Below, piece by piece: positions 1 to 5,065 of a stretch of DNA of 5,065 nucleotides (its first letter is position 1; each line of letters starts with the position of its first letter). This DNA is from CAYRJA01 sp964424455 (GTDB lineage: Bacteria; Bacteroidota; Bacteroidia; Chitinophagales; UBA10324). A program made the position numbers and the translations under genes. The DNA lies in assembly GCA_964424455.1 (NCBI GenBank), contig CAYRJA010000142.1, forward strand, positions 1 to 5,065, in the 5' to 3' direction. The notes under the pieces were generated by a model. It made no database searches. It saw only the letters and a program-made list of their open reading frames with translations, and had not been told where the DNA came from.

Positions 1-151
1 CTGTAAGTTTATGCGTTCTTAGCCGCGCATCAAAAGGATTATCACAAAATAATTCAATCGTATTCCAGAATTTCTTTTTCAGCGACGGACTCCTACTGAT
101 TTCCTTTTTGTATGCGCGTTTGAATCCGGTGTCCCATACAAGATTAATCAT
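1..151 (-). CDS. RelE/YafQ-type mRNA interferase toxin, 5' part only (50 codons)
   Basis: Only the N-terminal 50 residues are in the window; the gene continues past base 1. The peptide begins MINLVWDTGFKRAYKK and reaches NPFDARLRTHKLT. This matches the pattern of the RelE/StbE/YafQ toxin superfamily: a first beta strand, two lysine-rich helices, then a 'DP-hydrophobic...LRTHKL' turn that leads into the catalytic sheet. Known members are ribosome-dependent or free mRNA endonucleases that stop translation until bound by their antitoxin. H47 and K48 lie where the family begins its active-site residues; the C-terminal catalytic residues are outside the window, so activity cannot be judged. The ATG overlaps the 3' end of the antitoxin gene by 8 bases (ATGATTAA), which suggests translational coupling. 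The family call is fairly secure; the exact subfamily (RelE or YafQ) is inference. Confidence 0.8.
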   Translation of the reverse strand, partial: MINLVWDTGFKRAYKKEISRSPSLKKKFWNTIELFCDNPFDARLRTHKLT

Positions 152-359
152 TCTCTAAATCTTTATAGAGGTCTTTATAAGTTCCGCGCTTTACTTTTCC
201 TTTTTTCAAATTCGCAATAGCACTTTTTGTTTTTCGCGCAATCGCGTCTCTCTTTGCTTCCACAAGCATTTTTCTGATTATGCCAAGAGCAAATTCCTTG
301 TCATTCAGTTCCAAAGAATTGAAATCGTCAATGAGTGTATTAATCGTGGGGTTTCTCAT
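144..359 (-). CDS. Small antitoxin-like protein paired with the RelE/YafQ-type toxin (71 aa)
   Basis: This 71-residue, lysine-rich protein has a predicted helical N-terminal half (LIDDFNSLELNDKEFALGII, then an EAKRDAIARK stretch). Its C-terminal half is charged and probably extended, LKKGKVKRGTYKDL onward. Small proteins with a 'KxGxVKxGTxxDLxxDLE' tail commonly precede RelE/YafQ-like toxins, where the tail wraps around the toxin. The DNA-binding mode is not evident: I see no clear ribbon-helix-helix or helix-turn-helix. The tail holds a tandem YKDL-YKDL (residues 61-68) encoded by a near-duplicated 12-base unit. The start is bounded upstream by the murC stop codon, which is in the same frame seven codons earlier. 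There is no clear SD. The gene lies 21 bases after murC, so it may be read from the cell wall operon, from its own promoter, or both. The pairing is well supported by the overlap; the function is inferred. Confidence 0.75.
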   Translation of the reverse strand: MRNPTINTLIDDFNSLELNDKEFALGIIRKMLVEAKRDAIARKTKSAIANLKKGKVKRGTYKDLYKDLEND

Positions 360-375
360 AGAAAGAAGATTATTG

Positions 376-383
376 CAAATTTA
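376..383 (-). promoter_or_regulatory. Possible -7 element (TAAATTTG) ahead of the toxin-antitoxin pair
   Basis: The minus strand reads TAAATTTG here, a perfect match to the Bacteroidota -7 consensus TAnnTTTG, and ends 16 bases before the antitoxin ATG. Its first three bases are the murC stop codon. The nearest upstream TTTG (positions 413-410) is 26 bases away, longer than the usual 17-23 base spacer, so the -33 half is poor. An eight-base match with four fixed A/T bases is easily met by chance in AT-rich DNA. Confidence 0.25.
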
Positions 384-1733
384 TAAAAACATTTTCCTAA
401 TTGGCTCCACAAACGCATCTATATCTCCTGCACCCACAGTCACCAACACTTCCAACTTTTTCTGTTTAATAATATTCAGTAAATCTTTTTTCTCCACCAC
501 CAATTTCTCTTTTGCCCTTGTTTTCTTCAAAATCATTTCTGAAGTTACTCCTTCTATCGGCAATTCACGCGCAGGATAAATCGGCAATAGAATCAGATCG
601 TCCGCAATGGATAGTGTTTCCGCAAAACCATCAGCGAAGTCGCGTGTGCGGGTATAAAGATGCGGTTGAAAAATACAAGTGATTTTTTTGTCAGGAAAAA
701 TATTTCTCACCGATGACAGGAATGCTTTTATTTCGCCCGGGTGATGTGCATAGTCATCTATGTAAATGAAATCCGGACGACGGATAATGTATTCAAATCT
801 TCTCTTCACTCCTTTGAATGTCTGTAATGCTTCACGGATTTTATTATTTGAAATCTTTAGTAATATTCCAACTGCTGCTGCTGCCACAGCATTTTCCACA
901 TTATGCAAACCGGCAACTTCAAGATGTATGTTATTGATTTCATCTTCTGCTCCGTGAAAATCAAAACGGAAAGTTCCATTCTCTAATTTTTCATTTGCTG
1001 CAAAGAATGTTGCATTCCTGCTGTGCAATGAATACGGATGAAGATTCAATCCTTGCAGTCTGTTAATAAACGGAAGCCCTTCTTTAATAATTAAATGTCC
1101 TCCTTTTTTTAGCTTGTATGCAAACTGCCTGAATGACTCAATTACTTCATCGGCTGTTCCGTAAATATCAAGATGGTCAGGATCAGCGGAGGTAATTACT
1201 GAAATATCAGGATGAAGTTTGTGAAACGAACGGTCGTATTCATCTGCTTCCACAACCACCACATTATTTTTCCCAATCAGAAAATTGCTTTTGTAATTAA
1301 CTGTAACACCTCCGAGAAATGCCGTACAATCATAGCCGGATGACTTCAGCAGATGAGCAATTATAGAAACGGTGGTGGTTTTCCCATGCGTACCTGCCAC
1401 TGCAATGGTGAACATATCCTTCGTCAGTTCTTCTAATAAGTCAGATCGCTTAACTATTTTGTAATTGTGCTGACGATAATACTGCAATTCAATATTTTCC
1501 GCAGAGATAGCCGGTGTATAAACAACCAAATCAACTTCTTTTGGAATCAGTGTTACATCTTCAATAAAATGAACTCTAATTCCTTCTTTATTCAATTCAT
1601 CCGTCAGTGGTGTTGGAGTTTTGTCGTAGCCGGAAACCGTTCTTCCGTTTGAATTGAAATATCTTGCCAGCGCACTCATTCCAATGCCCCCGATACCGAT
1701 AAAATAAATACTTTTAATTTCAGAAAGATTCAT
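381..1733 (-). CDS. murC: UDP-N-acetylmuramate--L-alanine ligase MurC
   Basis: MurC is a cytoplasmic, ATP-dependent ligase that adds L-alanine to UDP-MurNAc, the first amino acid of the peptidoglycan stem peptide. The 450-residue length is normal for the family. Motifs in order: the N-terminal nucleotide-sugar binding loop GIGGIGMSAL (residues 13-22); the ATP P-loop AGTHGKTTT (113-121); EADEYDRSF (162-170) with metal-binding acidic residues; SADPDHLDIYG (182-192); HNVENAVAA (277-285); RRFE (311-314); DDYAHHPGE (326-334), the MurC/Mpl-type histidine motif; TRTRDF (361-366); and GAGDID (434-439). The ATG is the earliest possible start, because an in-frame TAG lies five codons upstream; GGA eight to ten bases ahead is at best a weak SD. 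It lies 35 bases after murG and is probably co-transcribed. Mpl, a recycling ligase with similar motifs, is the main alternative; the ftsW-murG context and length favour MurC. Confidence 0.97.
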   Translation of the reverse strand: MNLSEIKSIYFIGIGGIGMSALARYFNSNGRTVSGYDKTPTPLTDELNKEGIRVHFIEDVTLIPKEVDLVVYTPAISAENIELQYYRQHNYKIVKRSDLLEELTKDMFTIAVAGTHGKTTTVSIIAHLLKSSGYDCTAFLGGVTVNYKSNFLIGKNNVVVVEADEYDRSFHKLHPDISVITSADPDHLDIYGTADEVIESFRQFAYKLKKGGHLIIKEGLPFINRLQGLNLHPYSLHSRNATFFAANEKLENGTFRFDFHGAEDEINNIHLEVAGLHNVENAVAAAAVGILLKISNNKIREALQTFKGVKRRFEYIIRRPDFIYIDDYAHHPGEIKAFLSSVRNIFPDKKITCIFQPHLYTRTRDFADGFAETLSIADDLILLPIYPARELPIEGVTSEMILKKTRAKEKLVVEKKDLLNIIKQKKLEVLVTVGAGDIDAFVEPIRKMFL

Positions 1734-1768
1734 TGCTGATCCACGCTAACTGCGCGAAGATATTCATT

Positions 1769-2902
1769 TCAGAAAGTAGCAACCGGATTTAGTTTAACTT
1801 TTGACTCTACCAGTTTCATCACTTCTTTCACAATTTTTTCGTCTGCATCAGGAATAGCTAACCGACCGATATTTTCTTCCAGCGATTTTTTTGCATCATC
1901 ATTATTTATCAGGTCAATTACAAGCGGCACTAATTTATTTCTCGCTTCCACATCTTTCACTAACAATGCTGCATTTTGATTTACTAATGTCATAGCATTT
2001 TTTGTCTGGTGATCTTCTGCCACATTAGGAGAAGGAACAAGAATCACCGGTTTTTTTACCACACATAATTCAGAAATGGAGGTTGCACCTGCGCGGCTAA
2101 TCACTACATCTGCAGCAGCATAAGCATAATCCATACGGTTTACAAACTCAAATACCTTGATTCGTTCTTTGTAATCATAAGCAGCAAGTTTCGCTGCATT
2201 GAAATACGATTTCCCCGTTTGCCAAATCATCTGAATATCCGAGTGCTTGATTTCATTCAAATGACATTTGATGCTTTCATTAATTGTTCGGGATCCTAAA
2301 CTTCCTCCTATCACTAACACCGTTTTTTTATCCGGATGAAGTCCGAAAAAATCCAGCGCTTCATTCCTTTTGACAGTATGATTGGTTAAATCTTTACGAA
2401 CCGGATTTCCGGTAATAATGATTTTGTTTTTTGGAAAAAATTTTTCCATTCCATTATATGCCACACAAATTTTCTTAGTGAATTTGGAAAGAATTTTATT
2501 TGTAACACCTGCATAAGAATTCTGCTCCTGTATCAAAGTAGGTTTACCGAGCAGTGATGAAATAAAAAGTACAGGTCCGCTGGCAAATCCGCCTACCCCA
2601 ATAACAATATCGGGTTTAAACGCATTAATTATTCTGAATCCTTTCCACAAACTGTTTATCACTTTCAGCGGCAGTAAAAGATTCTCTGATTTCCAGTTGC
2701 GATGAAACCCTGCAATCGGCAGTCCGATAATATTATAACCGGCATTAGGCACTTTCTCCATTTCCATTTTCCCAAGCGCTCCGATAAATAAAATCTCTGC
2801 CTGTTCACCGAGCTTGCTTTTTATTTCATTGGCAATAGCAACAGCGGGAAAAATATGTCCTCCCGTTCCTCCCCCGCTTATGATTACTTTTAATTTATGC
2901 AT
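1769..2902 (-). CDS. murG: UDP-GlcNAc:lipid I GlcNAc transferase MurG
   Basis: MurG is a peripheral inner-membrane GT28 glycosyltransferase that moves GlcNAc from UDP-GlcNAc to lipid I, giving lipid II. With the start used here it has 377 residues, slightly longer than E. coli MurG. Motifs in this numbering: GGGTGGH (10-16), the first glycine-rich loop; GVGGFASGP (102-110), the second; EQN (126-128) followed by AGVTNK; GNPVR (165-169); GGSLGSR (199-205) opening the C-terminal domain; SRAGATSISE (269-278), whose E278 fits the conserved UDP-GlcNAc ribose-binding glutamate; and EDHQTKNA (296-303). The frame is open to an earlier ATG at 2938, which would add 12 basic residues (MLNRRTKKRKKP) and overlap ftsW by 44 bases. 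I prefer the ATG at 2902. It puts the glycine loop at the usual distance from the N-terminus, overlaps ftsW by only 8 bases (ATGCATAA), and has AAAGAAG upstream. Confidence 0.96.
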   Translation of the reverse strand: MHKLKVIISGGGTGGHIFPAVAIANEIKSKLGEQAEILFIGALGKMEMEKVPNAGYNIIGLPIAGFHRNWKSENLLLPLKVINSLWKGFRIINAFKPDIVIGVGGFASGPVLFISSLLGKPTLIQEQNSYAGVTNKILSKFTKKICVAYNGMEKFFPKNKIIITGNPVRKDLTNHTVKRNEALDFFGLHPDKKTVLVIGGSLGSRTINESIKCHLNEIKHSDIQMIWQTGKSYFNAAKLAAYDYKERIKVFEFVNRMDYAYAAADVVISRAGATSISELCVVKKPVILVPSPNVAEDHQTKNAMTLVNQNAALLVKDVEARNKLVPLVIDLINNDDAKKSLEENIGRLAIPDADEKIVKEVMKLVESKVKLNPVATF

Positions 2903-4064
2903 TGGCTTCTTTCTTTTCTTCGTTCTCCTGTTCAACATTTCTGCTCACGCTTAATATAATGCCAATTGCCACACTGGTAAACCAAATAGATGTGCCCCCC
3001 ATACTTACCAGTGGAAGTGTAACACCTGTTACAGGTAACAGATTCACCACTACTGCCATATTAATTAATGCCTGAATTACTAACGAGAAACTTAATCCTA
3101 CGGCAAGAAATGCCCCGAAAGCACCGGGACTTTTTACAAATATTTTAATACATCGCAGCAGAAAGGTCAGATACAACCCAATCAGCAGTATCGCTCCTAC
3201 TATTCCATATTCCTCTATGATAATTGCAAAAATAAAATCTGAATATGGGCTGGGCAGAAAGTTCCTCTGTGTACTTCTTCCCGGTCCTTTACCTAAAACT
3301 CCACCGCTCGCAATCGCAATCTTTGCCTGCTGTACCTGATAAGAACCTTTTGCATCCCCAGCAAAATTTTCGATACGGCTTTCCCATGTCAACACTCTTG
3401 CTTTGAAAGGAGTGAACAAGGCGATGATAATGATAAACGCCAAAACCAGAATGCCGCTGCCTATCATTATTGAAATATATTTCATACTGACCCGTCCAAT
3501 AAACATCAGCAACAGGCAAGTAGAAAACAGAATAGCCGCCGTAGAAAGGTTACTCGGTGCAATCAGCGCACAGACTACTATTGGCGCAGCCATCACCGGC
3601 AAAAAACCGTGACGAAAGTCTTTAATTTTATCCTGCTTCTTAGAAAGAATACGCGCCAGATACATGATAATCGCCAGCTTGGCTAGATCGGATGTCTGAA
3701 AAGACATATTGACGAGTGGAATAGAAAGCCACCTTTTTGCATCATTTATTTCTACTCCAAACAGAAGTGTGTAGAGTAACAGCGGAATGGAAATAATCAA
3801 CAACAATTGTGCAATGCGTGAATAATGTTTGTAGTTAATACGATGTGCCAAATACATGAGCAAAAGTCCAAATGAAAAAATCCCAAAGTGCTTCACAAGG
3901 TAGTACTCCATGTTCCCACCCTGATACTTAAACGCAAGCGAACCGGTACTGCTATAAACAGCAAGTATGGAAATAAGCGTCAGAAAAATAACTGTAAGCC
4001 AGATGTATTTATCTCCTTTAGTTTTTTGAAATATGGCTTCCATCTTTTGTATTGAATTACTCAT
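2895..4064 (-). CDS. ftsW: Septal peptidoglycan glycosyltransferase FtsW (SEDS family)
   Basis: FtsW is a polytopic membrane protein that polymerises lipid II at the division site together with its class B PBP partner (FtsI/PBP3). The 389-residue protein has about ten hydrophobic segments, the first starting near residue 20 after KGDKYIW. SEDS hallmarks: NDAKRWLSIP (107-116), FQTSDLAKL (122-130), the loop AIASGGVLGKGPG (250-262), and SPYSDFIFAIIIEEYG (272-287), where D276 is at the catalytic aspartate position. The C-terminal block is NLLPVTGVTLPLVSMGGTS (341-359). The usual QPSELAK reads QTSDLAK here. The ATG is the earliest possible start, since an in-frame TGA lies two codons upstream; a second Met at residue 8 is a less likely start. 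The charged tail (EQENEEKKEANA) overlaps the murG start. RodA is the alternative paralogue; adjacency to murG and murC makes FtsW much more likely. Confidence 0.95.
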   Translation of the reverse strand: MSNSIQKMEAIFQKTKGDKYIWLTVIFLTLISILAVYSSTGSLAFKYQGGNMEYYLVKHFGIFSFGLLLMYLAHRINYKHYSRIAQLLLIISIPLLLYTLLFGVEINDAKRWLSIPLVNMSFQTSDLAKLAIIMYLARILSKKQDKIKDFRHGFLPVMAAPIVVCALIAPSNLSTAAILFSTCLLLMFIGRVSMKYISIMIGSGILVLAFIIIIALFTPFKARVLTWESRIENFAGDAKGSYQVQQAKIAIASGGVLGKGPGRSTQRNFLPSPYSDFIFAIIIEEYGIVGAILLIGLYLTFLLRCIKIFVKSPGAFGAFLAVGLSFSLVIQALINMAVVVNLLPVTGVTLPLVSMGGTSIWFTSVAIGIILSVSRNVEQENEEKKEANA

Positions 4065-4079
4065 CGTTCATAATGCAGA

Positions 4080-4208
4080 TGCAAAATGTACAACTGTTAT
4101 AAGCGTTCAAAGATTAAGGTTTATTGCAGAACCGGTTTTATTTTTATTTTCTGTTGTCCACAAGGAGGTGGGAGAGTGTATTATAACTATTGCATTTACA
4201 ACTATAAG
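4080..4208. repeat. Imperfect direct repeat pair (4080-4103 and 4191-4208) upstream of ftsW
   Basis: Read on the plus strand, both copies have TGCA, a short A/T spacer, TACAACT and ATAAG. The left copy has two extra bases (GT) between TACAACT and TATAAG and a longer spacer. The copies are about 110 bases apart, and the left one overlaps the candidate ftsW -7 element. They could be remnants of a local duplication or binding sites for one regulator. Both parts are AT-rich, so chance similarity is possible. Confidence 0.3.
4083..4111 (-). promoter_or_regulatory. Candidate Bacteroidota-type promoter of ftsW
   Basis: On the minus strand a TTTG (4111-4108) is followed by 17 bases and then TACATTTT (4090-4083), which matches TAnnTTTG at all fixed positions but the last. 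The 17-base spacer is within the range reported for TTTG/TAnnTTTG promoters. Transcription would begin about 10-20 bases before the ftsW ATG, giving a short leader without an SD, as is usual in this phylum. The context fits: ftsW is 174 bases from the preceding gene and would need its own promoter. The prediction is from eye matching only. Confidence 0.35.
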
Positions 4209-4238
4209 GTTGTCCATTTACACACAGCCACTCAATAA
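4176..4238 (+). other. Possible SD-led small ORF (20 codons), antisense to the flanking genes
   Basis: A full SD-like AAGGAGG (4162-4168) stands seven bases before a GTG that opens a 20-codon frame ending in TAA. The stop directly abuts the stop codon of the carotenoid gene on the other strand. The peptide is tyrosine-rich (VYYNYCIYNYK at its start) and resembles no family I know. No gene lies downstream on this strand, so a leader-peptide role is not supported. SD motifs are uncommon before genes in this phylum, which makes the match odd but not proof of translation. Confidence 0.12.
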
Positions 4239-4898
4239 CTATTTTATTATAATAATATTCAGCAGCAGAAAAAAAGCTGCAATAATTACGAAAAGGTAAG
4301 CTGCAATTTCATTCCTGAGTTTGGCTTTAAGATTAAAAAAGTAAAGAAACATAATGAATGAAATAGTGAACCATGCAAAATAGTTTTGAAGTGGAATCGT
4401 ATCTTTCCTCCAACTCCATAAATCTAAATCTCTCGCAACCGGCTCTATTAAAACATCTATCATTACTATAAGGAAAGAACCAAGAAAACACTGAGCCATC
4501 AGTCCTACTTTTAAATTTTTTATTAAGCATCCTGTCGTATAAATTAACAAAAGCCAGACAACTCCTGATAGCAGTGGTGTATCAAATAATTTTGGACCTA
4601 AAGAATTTCCATAGGTAAACTCTCCGTAAATAAGTTTGGTCTCTGAGGCGATTGCCTGAACAAAAAATCCTCCCGTAAAAACTACAAACAAAAATGATAA
4701 TGAGCGAATATTCCAGTGCTTCTGGTAAGCAAGTAAAACAACGAGAGAAATAATAATAAGCACTGGGAATAATCTGGCAACGATCTCAGAAATCGTATCT
4801 ACTTTTAAGCCGATGATGAACAGCAAATAAGCTACTGTTAAAACAGTAATACCTTTTGAAACTGCTGAACGTCGGGTACCGGGGTATGATTCATGCAT
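4239..4898 (-). CDS. Carotenoid biosynthesis membrane protein, DUF422/CruF family
   Basis: This 219-residue, very hydrophobic protein has about seven membrane segments (roughly 16-32, 40-58, 66-84, 109-128, 133-150, 172-189, 197-217). It carries the DUF422 signature YGEFTYGNSLGPKLFDTPL (91-109), W115 in the next helix, DVLIEPVA (148-155) with acidic D148 and E152, and WSW (161-163) followed by IPLQNYFAW (168-176). Characterised relatives (CruF) hydrate the acyclic end of gamma-carotene or lycopene-type carotenoids, giving 1'-hydroxy products; archaeal relatives act in bacterioruberin synthesis. The substrate here cannot be read from sequence, so I give no gene symbol. The ATG is fixed by an in-frame TAG two codons upstream; no SD precedes it. 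The gene lies 174 bases from ftsW and is probably a separate transcript. No other carotenoid gene is visible in the window. Confidence 0.88.
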   Translation of the reverse strand: MHESYPGTRRSAVSKGITVLTVAYLLFIIGLKVDTISEIVARLFPVLIIISLVVLLAYQKHWNIRSLSFLFVVFTGGFFVQAIASETKLIYGEFTYGNSLGPKLFDTPLLSGVVWLLLIYTTGCLIKNLKVGLMAQCFLGSFLIVMIDVLIEPVARDLDLWSWRKDTIPLQNYFAWFTISFIMFLYFFNLKAKLRNEIAAYLFVIIAAFFLLLNIIIIK

Positions 4899-4930
4899 TG
4901 ACTACGGTAAATTTATAACTTCAAATTAAA
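4899..4930 (-). promoter_or_regulatory. Leader of the carotenoid gene with weak promoter-like motifs
   Basis: On the minus strand this A/T-rich stretch contains TTAATTTG and TAAATTTA, each one base off the TAnnTTTG -7 consensus, 15 to 35 bases before the ATG. A GGAG lies about 45 bases upstream of the ATG, too far to act as its SD. No motif is strong enough to choose, and the gene could instead be read from further upstream. Confidence 0.15.
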
Positions 4931-5032
4931 CTACTTTTTGCTTCTCCTTTTATAATAGTGTGGCAAGATAATCTCAACAACTGATTTTTTAATACCGTGT
5001 CCTGATTTATCCAGGGCTTTCGGGTCTAAACT
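4931..5032 (-). other. Possible 3' remnant of an unknown upstream gene
   Basis: A 33-codon frame without a start codon runs to a TAG at 4933-4931. It reads like a protein C-terminus: SLDPKALDKSGHG, then IKKSVVEIILPHYYK and a basic tail. It is closed upstream by a TAG at 5035-5033. A neighbouring frame from the window edge also reads protein-like (RNDEFRQYLLRV) and stops at 5028-5026. Together they look like one coding end split by a frameshift between about 5026 and 5035. This could be a decayed gene, a sequencing error or chance. I do not recognise the family. Confidence 0.22.
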
Positions 5033-5065
5033 CTAAGGAGATATTGCCTGAACTCGTCATTCCGC

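Larger units (their letters stand above)
4065..4238. other. Intergenic region between the carotenoid gene and ftsW (174 bases)
   Basis: This is the only sizeable gap within the gene block. It is AT-rich on the ftsW side. It contains the candidate ftsW promoter, two related TACAACT...ATAAG segments, two copies of GTTGTCCA (4153-4160 and 4209-4216), and a short inverted repeat ACAAC-6-GTTGT (4198-4213). It also has a purine-rich SD-like run (4162-4178) on the plus strand. I see no convincing rho-independent terminator: the palindrome AACCGGTT before the T-rich run at 4137-4150 has no loop. No RNA gene or known riboswitch is recognisable. Confidence 0.6.

Noticed and set aside
280..579. 99-codon plus-strand frame opposite the antitoxin and murC
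   Set aside because: It is antisense to a well-supported murC and an antitoxin-like gene, is phenylalanine/serine-rich as expected of a shadow frame, and has no recognisable motif.
2903..2938. Earlier murG start giving a basic 12-residue N-terminal extension
   Set aside because: It would move the GGGTGGH loop away from its usual N-terminal position and overlap ftsW by 44 bases; the ATG at 2902 fits the family better.
3019..3039. Nested palindrome GTAAC-acct-GTTAC-ag-GTAAC inside ftsW
   Set aside because: It encodes the conserved PVTGVT segment, whose repeated Val-Thr codons produce the symmetry. There is no sign of a regulatory or terminator role.
4060..4071. Four-codon upstream ORF (ATG at 4071) overlapping the ftsW ATG
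   Set aside because: Such a short frame arises easily by chance, and nothing indicates that it is translated.
4137..4150. Possible terminator: AACCGGTT followed by a T-rich run
   Set aside because: The palindrome is continuous and cannot form a hairpin with a loop, and the T-run is on the strand opposite to the genes.
4154..4162. DnaA-box-like TTGTCCACA
   Set aside because: It differs by one base from TTATCCACA and stands alone; no cluster of boxes, AT-rich unwinding region or dnaA/dnaN neighbour is present.
4033..4299. 88-codon plus-strand frame across the ftsW start, the gap and the carotenoid gene end
   Set aside because: It overlaps two well-supported genes on the other strand, has no family resemblance, and its isoleucine-rich end is the mirror of the hydrophobic tail of the carotenoid protein.
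5035..5065. Possible start of a rightward gene (AAGGAG followed by TTG at 5044)
   Set aside because: Only seven codons remain before the window ends, the SD-to-start spacing is three bases, and the overlapping minus-strand frames are at least as plausible.

Overview
The window looks like a piece of a Bacteroidota (Bacteroidetes) chromosome. The reasons are low-to-moderate GC, the gene order ftsW-murG-murC, start codons without clear Shine-Dalgarno (SD) sequences, candidate promoter elements resembling the TAnnTTTG / TTTG type of that phylum, and a carotenoid hydratase of a kind common there. This assignment rests on motifs and context read by eye; no database search was possible. All convincing genes lie on the minus strand, so transcription runs from right to left.

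Layout in the direction of transcription. Positions 5065 to 4899 hold no complete gene. They contain a short stretch that reads like the broken 3' end of an unknown gene, then the leader of the next gene. At 4898-4239 is a membrane protein of the DUF422/CruF carotenoid family. At 4238-4065 is a 174-base intergenic stretch with a candidate ftsW promoter, an imperfect direct repeat and a purine-rich, SD-like motif on the opposite strand. At 4064-381 are ftsW, murG and murC, a compact block of the division and cell wall (dcw) cluster. ftsW and murG overlap by 8 bases, and murG and murC are 35 bases apart. At 359-144 is a small antitoxin-like gene, and at 151-1 the first 50 codons of a RelE/YafQ-type toxin that leaves the window.

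The three core genes act around the last steps of peptidoglycan assembly. MurC adds L-alanine to UDP-MurNAc in the cytoplasm, MurG adds GlcNAc to lipid I to make lipid II at the inner membrane face, and FtsW polymerises lipid II at the division septum. In related genomes murD usually precedes ftsW and ftsQ-ftsA-ftsZ follow murC. Here ftsW is preceded by a carotenoid gene, and murC is followed after 21 bases by a toxin-antitoxin pair, so the cluster is interrupted or broken on both sides.

I found no convincing undescribed multi-gene system. The observations most worth checking are the toxin-antitoxin pair at the murC 3' end, the possible gene remnant at the right edge, and the structured ftsW upstream region.
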